Shown: positions 59,135 to 64,000 of the stretch, in pieces | How the letters are laid out: each line of letters begins with the position of its first letter | Position numbering within the stretch: position 1 is the first letter of the stretch | NCBI GenBank assembly: GCA_003298465.1 | Contig: QNGA01000001.1 | Coordinates: 1,550,001-1,614,000, forward strand | DNA length: 64,000 nt | Reading direction: 5' to 3' | From: a halophilic archaeon | GTDB taxonomy: Archaea; Halobacteriota; Halobacteria; Halobacteriales; Haladaptataceae | Notes under the pieces: generated by a model | The model's database searches: none | Told to the model about the DNA's origin: nothing | Seen by the model: only the letters and a program-made list of their open reading frames with translations | Made by a program: the position numbers and the translations under genes

Positions 59135-59791
59135 GTGAGTGTCATCGCGAATTTCACCGTTCCGGCCGAAGCGTTCACGCTCCAACGAGCACTGACGGCC
59201 GTCCCGGATATGACCGTCGAAGCCGAACGGTTGGCATCGCACAGTGCGGAGTGGGCGCTTCCGTTTCTCTGGGCATCTGGTGGGGATTTCGAGCGGTTTC
59301 ACGGAGCCATGCAAGACGACCCGACGGTGGCGAACACCGCCGTCATCGAGGAGACTGACAGCGACGTTCTGTACAAGATACACTGGAGCGATTCGGTTAT
59401 CGAGTTGATCAACGAGATGATAGACCAGGAGGCGACCATCCTGGAAGCGCAGGCACAGGCTCAGGACTGGTGGCTCAGGCTGCGATTCTCCGAGGAGAAA
59501 CAGGTCTCGTCGTTCCACGACCACTTCGCGGAGAGAGGCCACAGGTTCGAGGTCGGGAGAGTCTACCATCCCTCAGCTCCGCGGCAACGCAAATACGGAT
59601 TGACCGCGGAACAGCGCGACGCCCTGGTCGCGGCATCGCGGAATGGCTACTTCAGCGTTCCGCGCGACATCTCGACCGAAGGACTGGCCGACGTCCTTGG
59701 CGTCTCGTCGAACGCCGTCTCCCAGCGGATACGGCGTGCCTATGCCAATCTCGTTCAGCACACGCTGTTGGCCGGGACCGACGAGGAGTAA
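59135..59791 (+). CDS. HTH-10 (bacterio-opsin activator type) transcriptional regulator
   Basis: This 218-residue protein starts at a GTG (59135), about 25-30 nt below a TTATTGG element. The Bat-type N-terminal region (SVIANFTVPAEAFTLQRAL) is related to that of the protein at 25142-25813. The C-terminal HTH-10 reads LTAEQRDALVAASRNGYFSVPRD and STEGLADVLGVSSNAVSQRIRRAYANL. Codon third positions are somewhat less GC-rich than in neighbours. Its targets are unknown. Confidence 0.9.
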   Translation: MSVIANFTVPAEAFTLQRALTAVPDMTVEAERLASHSAEWALPFLWASGGDFERFHGAMQDDPTVANTAVIEETDSDVLYKIHWSDSVIELINEMIDQEATILEAQAQAQDWWLRLRFSEEKQVSSFHDHFAERGHRFEVGRVYHPSAPRQRKYGLTAEQRDALVAASRNGYFSVPRDISTEGLADVLGVSSNAVSQRIRRAYANLVQHTLLAGTDEE

Positions 59792-60224
59792 TATCGGGGT
59801 CGGTCTACCCGGGCGCCGAACCCCGTGACCGTCGCGTCCGTGGCGCGCCTCTCCTCGCCCTCGCGGACGCTCTCTTCGTGAAGCCCCGCCGGAGGCGTCG
59901 CTTGGCCTCGAAGGGGCCGACGCTCTGCGGAACGGTGCGGACTGTGAGTCGAATCGGCCGTCTTCACCTCGCGAACGCGGACACTGCCGGGGGCTCGAAA
60001 AGCTCGAAACCCGTCGGTTCACCGTCAACTTGGCCGACACCGTCGGTCGGACGGCGTCTCGCACGCGTCGAATAAACCATATTGCGCTATACAAAATTGC
60101 TGACGCGGTCGAACGGCGAGCGTTCGGAGAAACGGTCAGAGAGGACACCACAGCCGCGTTCGGGGTTCGTTCCTCGTACGATCCGCCCGCACGGCGACGC
60201 CGGAGCGGCGCAACGTAGTCGCGG
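59792..60224. other. Intergenic region between convergent HTH-10 and DJ-1 genes
   Basis: I see no convincing gene here; the open frames lack haloarchaeal composition. It contains motif copy D at 60071-60091 in a short AT-rich patch, and otherwise GC-rich sequence. Confidence 0.55.
60071..60091 (-). repeat. Intergenic motif copy D (reads TATAGCGCAATATGGTTTATT on minus)
   Basis: On the minus strand this is TATAGCG-CAATATGG-TTTATT, the fourth copy of the pattern, in a convergent gap like copies A and C. Confidence 0.65.
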
Positions 60225-60821
60225 TCAGTCCTGGGCCGCCTCGGCCGGCTGGCCGTGTTCTATCTCGGTTCCGAGTACGTCGAGGAACTGGGCGATCCAC
60301 TCGACGTGGTCGCCCCAGTCGCGGCCGGTGACGAGGTTGCCGTCCGTCGTGACGCCGTCGTAGTACTCGCCGCCGGCGTCCTCCACGTCGTGCCTGAGGG
60401 CGGGATACGCCGAACAGGTCCGGCCCTCGACGACGTCGGCCGCGGCGAGAATCTGGGCGGCGTGGCAGATGGCCGCGATGGGTTTGTCCGCCTCGTCGAA
60501 GTGACGGACGACGTCGAGGACCTCGTCGTAGGTCCGGAGGTACTCCGGCGCGCGACCGCCGGGGAGGACGAGTCCGTCGTACTCCGCCGGGTCCACGTCG
60601 TCGAGCGACGCCGTCAGCGCGAAGTCGTGGCCGCGGGACTCGACGTACGTCTGGTCGCCGCGGAAGTCGTGGACCGCCGTCTTGACCGTCTCGTCGCTCC
60701 CCTTCTCCGGACAGACGGCGTCCACCTCGTGGCCCACCGCCTGGAGCGCCTGGAACGGTACCATGATCTCGTAGTCCTCGCCGAAGTCGCCGACTATCAT
60801 CAGCAGTTGCTTGCCGGGCAT
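60225..60821 (-). CDS. DJ-1/PfpI-family protein (glyoxalase/protease-like)
   Basis: This 198-residue class I glutamine-amidotransferase-like fold has the nucleophile C119 in AAICHAAQILAAA, with H120 beside it and E15 in GDFGEDYE. These make the PfpI/DJ-1 Glu-Cys-His arrangement. Members act as glyoxalases, deglycases or weak peptidases in stress protection. The ATG at 60821 is preferred because a TATA-like ACGTATATGC (60847-60856) lies 26-35 nt upstream and would overlap the alternative ATG at 60851. Confidence 0.88.
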   Translation of the reverse strand: MPGKQLLMIVGDFGEDYEIMVPFQALQAVGHEVDAVCPEKGSDETVKTAVHDFRGDQTYVESRGHDFALTASLDDVDPAEYDGLVLPGGRAPEYLRTYDEVLDVVRHFDEADKPIAAICHAAQILAAADVVEGRTCSAYPALRHDVEDAGGEYYDGVTTDGNLVTGRDWGDHVEWIAQFLDVLGTEIEHGQPAEAAQD

Positions 60822-60965
60822 GCCGAACGGACGTACGTGAGACGGTAGCATATACGTGGCGGTGGCCGAATCGCGAGACTCGACGGACGGACGACGACGG
60901 CCGGAGCGACGCCGCGTTCCGTCGAATCTGAACGCTCAAGTTCGCCGGGGAGCTACCGACTGCCA

Positions 60966-61700
60966 ATGAGCGACCCGCAGGAGCACGAGGGCTTCACGTT
61001 CGACGACGTGAGCGTCGTGATGGGGACGTACAACGAGGAGGAGGCTATCGACGCAGTGCTCTCCGACGTGGAGCGCGTGACTGACGGGCAGGCCGAGGTC
61101 GTCTGCGTCGACGGTTCTACGGACCGGACGCCGGAGATAGCTCGGGAGCACGGCGCGCGGGTCATCCGCCAGGATCCGGAGGGGTACGGCGTCGCGGTGC
61201 GAGCGGCGCTGCTGGCGGCCGAACGTCCGGTCGTCGTCACTACCGACTGCGACGACACCTACCCGATGGAGCAGTTGCCGGCGTTCCTCGACGCCATAAA
61301 CGAGGGGTACGACGTGGTCAGCGGCGACCGGCTCTACTACGGTGCGCAGGCGATGCCGGAGCTGAACCGCTGGGGGAACCGGGCGTTCGCGGCGCTGGCG
61401 AGTCTACTGCTCGGCGAACGCGTCCACGACACGACGACCGGGATGCGCGCCTACCGGAAGGAGGTCTTCGAGCGCATCGCGTGGACGGAGAACACCGGCC
61501 TCTCGGCGGAACTCCTCGTCAGGCCACTCGTGCGCGGGTACCGCGTCAAGGAGATTCCCATCGCGTACGACGAGCGGCTGGGGGAGACGAAACTCGACCC
61601 CCTCTCCGGCGGGGCCGCCATCGCGAAATCCATCGCCAAGGTCGCATTACAGGAGCGATTACGGCGCATCGTCAGGGGTCCGTCTCCACCGTCGCGTTGA
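60966..61700 (+). CDS. GT2-family glycosyltransferase (dolichol-phosphate-mannose-synthase-like)
   Basis: The protein has 244 residues. The GT-A fold has SVVMGTYNEEEAIDAVL and CVDGSTDRTPEIAREHGARVI, then the metal/nucleotide motif TTDCDDTYPME and MRAYRKEVFERI. It lacks C-terminal membrane helices and so is of the short soluble type. It would transfer a sugar from a nucleotide sugar to dolichol phosphate or a similar carrier. It converges on, and overlaps by 29 nt, the large membrane protein gene. Confidence 0.9.
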   Translation: MSDPQEHEGFTFDDVSVVMGTYNEEEAIDAVLSDVERVTDGQAEVVCVDGSTDRTPEIAREHGARVIRQDPEGYGVAVRAALLAAERPVVVTTDCDDTYPMEQLPAFLDAINEGYDVVSGDRLYYGAQAMPELNRWGNRAFAALASLLLGERVHDTTTGMRAYRKEVFERIAWTENTGLSAELLVRPLVRGYRVKEIPIAYDERLGETKLDPLSGGAAIAKSIAKVALQERLRRIVRGPSPPSR

Positions 61701-63858
61701 CGAAGGCACCGTCCAGGGTCGTCTCGCCCGGCAGGTAGGTTCCCTCGCGCCCGCAGTGGACCGTCAGCCGGCAGAGCCGTTCCTCCGGGGGCCAGAGCGT
61801 CCGAACCGTCCCGTTCGCCGCCAGCATCGACGCCTCCTGTCGGTAGGTGAACGTCGACCCGCCGGGCTGGACGACCGTCACGGCGAGCGACACCCTCTCC
61901 GCGCCGTCGACGGGCACGCGCGCCCGCCCCGTCTCCGTGAGGTTCGCGCCGACGGCGTCGACGACCCGGGCTCCGTCGGGCGTGACGACCCACGTCAGCG
62001 TCACGCGGTCGTCGCCGGTTCGGACCAGCGAGTAGGTCGCCGCCCGGTCGCCGGCTTCGAGTCGGACGTTGACGCCGCGGGTGTCGTCGGGAATTCCGAC
62101 GGTCGTCGTCACGCGAACGCGCTCGCCCTCCCGGACGCGGAGACGCTGGAGTGCGGGCGTCACCGTCGCGTCGGCGGCCGGCGACCACCGTCCGCGGTAG
62201 GTGTACCGGTAGAGCTTCCGGTCGTCGTAGGCGTCGACGATGCGGAAATCGCCCGCTGCATCGCGGTTCTGGACGTACACCACGTCGCCGTGCAGCGACG
62301 GGGCGTTTCGCAACGCCTGGAACGGATGGTTGAGCCAGTCGCCGTACGGCGTCGGAACGAACACGAGGGCGTTCGAGAGGTCGCGTCGCTCGAACGGCTG
62401 GTAGGCCGCGGCGTGCTTCTCCGAGAGGTCCGCGTTGGCCGCGACGGGCCGCGAGACCGCGCGCTGCTCGGCGACGGCGAGGACCGGTGCGGCGACCAGC
62501 AGCAGCGCGAGGAGGACGGCCCGGGTCTGCGAGCGGTCGAGGCGAACGCGAACGAGTCGGCGGACGCGAGACGCGACGGCCACGGCTCCGCTGGCAGCGA
62601 ACGCCGAGAGTGGGAGCAGCAGGTCGAAGTGGTAGAACGGACCGAACAGCGCGATGAAGCCGTCCCCGGGATTGTCCAGTTCCGCGAGGACGTTGAGGTT
62701 CCCCCAGAAGTAGACGTTGCCGGCGACGACCGAGAGGAGGAGGCCGGCGAAGACGGCCCGGAGTTCGAGGTCCGAGAGGCCGGGACCGCCGCTCGTTCCG
62801 GGGCCGGACCACGCGGCCCTCGCCCGCGCGACGAACGACCCGAGGCCGGCGGCGGCGAGGAGGGTGCCGAGGGGCGCGGCGACGGTCCACCGGGCGGCGA
62901 ACGACCACAGCACGCGGGCGTTCGCCCGGAGCGCGAGCATCGGCGTGTAGTCGCGCTCGTACCCGAGCAGTTCGCGGTGACCGAAGCCGAGGCCGTCCTG
63001 CGGTGCGAACGCGGCGTAGGGGAACCGGAGCGGCGACCCGGTGACGTGCCAGTTGTACGCGAGCGTGACCCCGACCCAGGCGAGACCGAGCGCCGAGACG
63101 ACGGCGTAGCGGCCCGCGACTCGGCGGAACGTTGGGGAGCCGAACAGCGACGAGGGAGTGCGAAGCGAGCGGTCGGTCGGCCGCGCGCGGGCGAGTTCCA
63201 GCAGGCCGTGCGCGGCGAAGGGAACGACGAACAGGACCGCGGTGTACGGGCGGGCGAAGAACGCGAGGCCGACGAAGCAACCGGCGAGCGCGGCCCACCG
63301 GCGGTCGTCCCGGCGGACCGCCCGGACGTACGCGGCGGCGAACGCGAGGTTCAGCATCGTCGTCGGCGCGTACGGGAGGAAGGTGGCGGACGTGACGAGG
63401 AAGAGCGGCGTCCCGAGCAGGGCGATTCCGGCCAGCAGGCCGGTTCGGGTGTCGAAGGCGTCGCGGGTCAGCGCGACGACGAGCGCGGCGTTGGCGGCGG
63501 CGACGCCGGCGAGCGCGTAGCGGTAGCTCCCGGCGAGTTTCCCGAGCGCGAAGACGGCGGCCGGGACGGGGGTGTACTTCGAGTACATGCGGTCGCCGTC
63601 GACGACGAAGAACCAGGGGCGGAGGGCGTCGGGGAACGGCGTCCGGAGGAACAGCCGACCGTCGAGCAACATGGCGGCCTGCTGGAGGTAGACGCCCTCG
63701 TCGTGGTTGACCGAGAGGTAGGGGAAGACGGTGGTCGAGAGCCAGAGGACGACGACGGCCGCGGGCACGCCGACCGCGAGGGGAACGGCGACCGCACGGA
63801 GGGTGCGGTCGACGCGCGGTCGGCCGGTCGGCTCCCTGAGCGCGCGCCGTAGGTTCAT
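61672..63858 (-). CDS. Large multi-spanning membrane protein, GT39/ArnT-like with extracytoplasmic domain
   Basis: This 728-residue protein begins with an amphipathic Arg-rich end and a helix (AVAVPLAVGVPAAVVVLWLS). The conserved loop SVNHDEGVYLQQAAMLLDGR then resembles the acidic loop 1 of GT39/GT83 mannosyl- or aminoarabinosyltransferases. About nine more helices run to near residue 480. The last 240 residues are soluble and beta-rich. It may transfer a lipid-linked sugar outside the membrane. The adjacent GT2 enzyme, which could make the lipid-sugar donor, supports this as inference. Confidence 0.78.
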   Translation of the reverse strand: MNLRRALREPTGRPRVDRTLRAVAVPLAVGVPAAVVVLWLSTTVFPYLSVNHDEGVYLQQAAMLLDGRLFLRTPFPDALRPWFFVVDGDRMYSKYTPVPAAVFALGKLAGSYRYALAGVAAANAALVVALTRDAFDTRTGLLAGIALLGTPLFLVTSATFLPYAPTTMLNLAFAAAYVRAVRRDDRRWAALAGCFVGLAFFARPYTAVLFVVPFAAHGLLELARARPTDRSLRTPSSLFGSPTFRRVAGRYAVVSALGLAWVGVTLAYNWHVTGSPLRFPYAAFAPQDGLGFGHRELLGYERDYTPMLALRANARVLWSFAARWTVAAPLGTLLAAAGLGSFVARARAAWSGPGTSGGPGLSDLELRAVFAGLLLSVVAGNVYFWGNLNVLAELDNPGDGFIALFGPFYHFDLLLPLSAFAASGAVAVASRVRRLVRVRLDRSQTRAVLLALLLVAAPVLAVAEQRAVSRPVAANADLSEKHAAAYQPFERRDLSNALVFVPTPYGDWLNHPFQALRNAPSLHGDVVYVQNRDAAGDFRIVDAYDDRKLYRYTYRGRWSPAADATVTPALQRLRVREGERVRVTTTVGIPDDTRGVNVRLEAGDRAATYSLVRTGDDRVTLTWVVTPDGARVVDAVGANLTETGRARVPVDGAERVSLAVTVVQPGGSTFTYRQEASMLAANGTVRTLWPPEERLCRLTVHCGREGTYLPGETTLDGAFVNATVETDP

Positions 63859-64000
63859 CAGTCGGCTTCGGGGGCGCGAGCCTGGGTCTCGCGCTGGCCG
63901 CGGGGGAACCACGCGAGGTCGTGGTCCGCGGCGAGTTCGACGTTCACGGGCGTGTCGAGCGGAATCTGCCGGTCGTGGTTGTGCATGCACTGGAGCACGT
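63858..64000 (-). CDS. C-terminal end of an unidentified gene cut by the window edge
   Basis: Only the last 46 codons are seen. The frame reads VLQCMHNHDRQIPLDTPVNV, then VELAADHDLAWFPRGQ, and ends with a polar tail. Its stop overlaps the start of the membrane protein gene (TGATG), so the two are cotranscribed. The strand-rich end is compatible with an OB/TOBE-type C-terminal domain, but this is too short to name. Confidence 0.55.
   Translation of the reverse strand, partial: VLQCMHNHDRQIPLDTPVNVELAADHDLAWFPRGQRETQARAPEAD

Noticed and set aside
1..64000. CRISPR arrays, rRNA or tRNA genes, and insertion sequences
   Set aside because: No regularly spaced direct repeats, transposase motifs or conserved structured RNA segments were found on either strand by reading.

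Overview
The window is a piece of a halophilic archaeal (Halobacteria) chromosome. Base composition is very GC-rich. Almost every protein is rich in Asp and Glu. Start codons often sit about 25 nt downstream of an AT-rich TATA element with no Shine-Dalgarno sequence, which implies leaderless transcripts. The gene content agrees: three bacterio-opsin-activator-type (HTH-10) regulators, the archaeal Nop5/fibrillarin pair, gamma-glutamylcysteine synthesis, a TrmB-type regulator, Tat and lipobox export signals, and a haloarchaeal XerC/D-like recombinase. I see no rRNA, tRNA, CRISPR array or insertion sequence.

Layout. (1) 1-1224 and 1326-2174: a truncated FAD monooxygenase and a metallo-beta-lactamase-fold hydrolase. 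(2) 2441-18116: a phenylacetate/aryl-CoA catabolic region. It has enoyl-CoA hydratase, 3-hydroxyacyl-CoA dehydrogenase, an SCP-x-type thiolase beside a HMG-CoA-synthase-like/DUF35 fusion, PaaK ligase, two hotdog thioesterases, a MaoC hydratase, an amidohydrolase, PaaG isomerase, an HTH-10 regulator and a tight paaABCD operon with a separate zinc-ribbon gene. A secreted beta-helix protein is embedded in it. (3) 18166-25813: housekeeping and regulatory genes (YwbE-like, DNA alkyltransferase, Nop5-fibrillarin, glutamate-cysteine ligase, a winged-helix protein, a frameshifted coiled-coil protein, an HTH-10 protein). (4) 26027-37835: an esterase and a coherent polyol/ketose uptake and breakdown locus. 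It contains an SDR, a DeoC/FbaB-type aldolase, two zinc alcohol dehydrogenases, a complete ABC importer, and a single protein that fuses a TrmB sugar-sensing regulator to a PfkB sugar kinase. (5) 37962-40657: UspA plus an APC permease with two fused UspA domains. (6) 41309-48384: a nine-gene Mrp/Mbh-type cation/proton antiporter operon. (7) 48540-55905: siroheme synthesis (precorrin-2 dehydrogenase, uroporphyrinogen-III methyltransferase, CbiX, a DR2241-like Fe-S protein) leading to a siroheme nitrite/sulfite reductase. (8) 56630-64000: DUF5805 plus tyrosine recombinase, a DUF5789-like protein, HTH-10, a DJ-1/PfpI protein, a glycosyltransferase and a large membrane protein, ending in a truncated gene.

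How the genes work together. PaaK would activate phenylacetate, PaaABC(D) epoxidise the ring, PaaG isomerise it, and the hydratase, dehydrogenase and thiolase genes finish by beta-oxidation. The usual PaaE reductase and the PaaZ aldehyde dehydrogenase are not present in the window. In the polyol locus the importer, dehydrogenases, kinase domain and aldolase form a plausible path from polyol to ketose, ketose phosphate and trioses, with control built into the kinase polypeptide.

The most notable unexplained signals are the TrmB-PfkB fusion locus, a 20-21 bp motif (TATAGCG-NWATRNGR-TTTR) present four times and only in 3' or convergent intergenic gaps, and complementary loss of proton-path lysines in the Mrp subunits.
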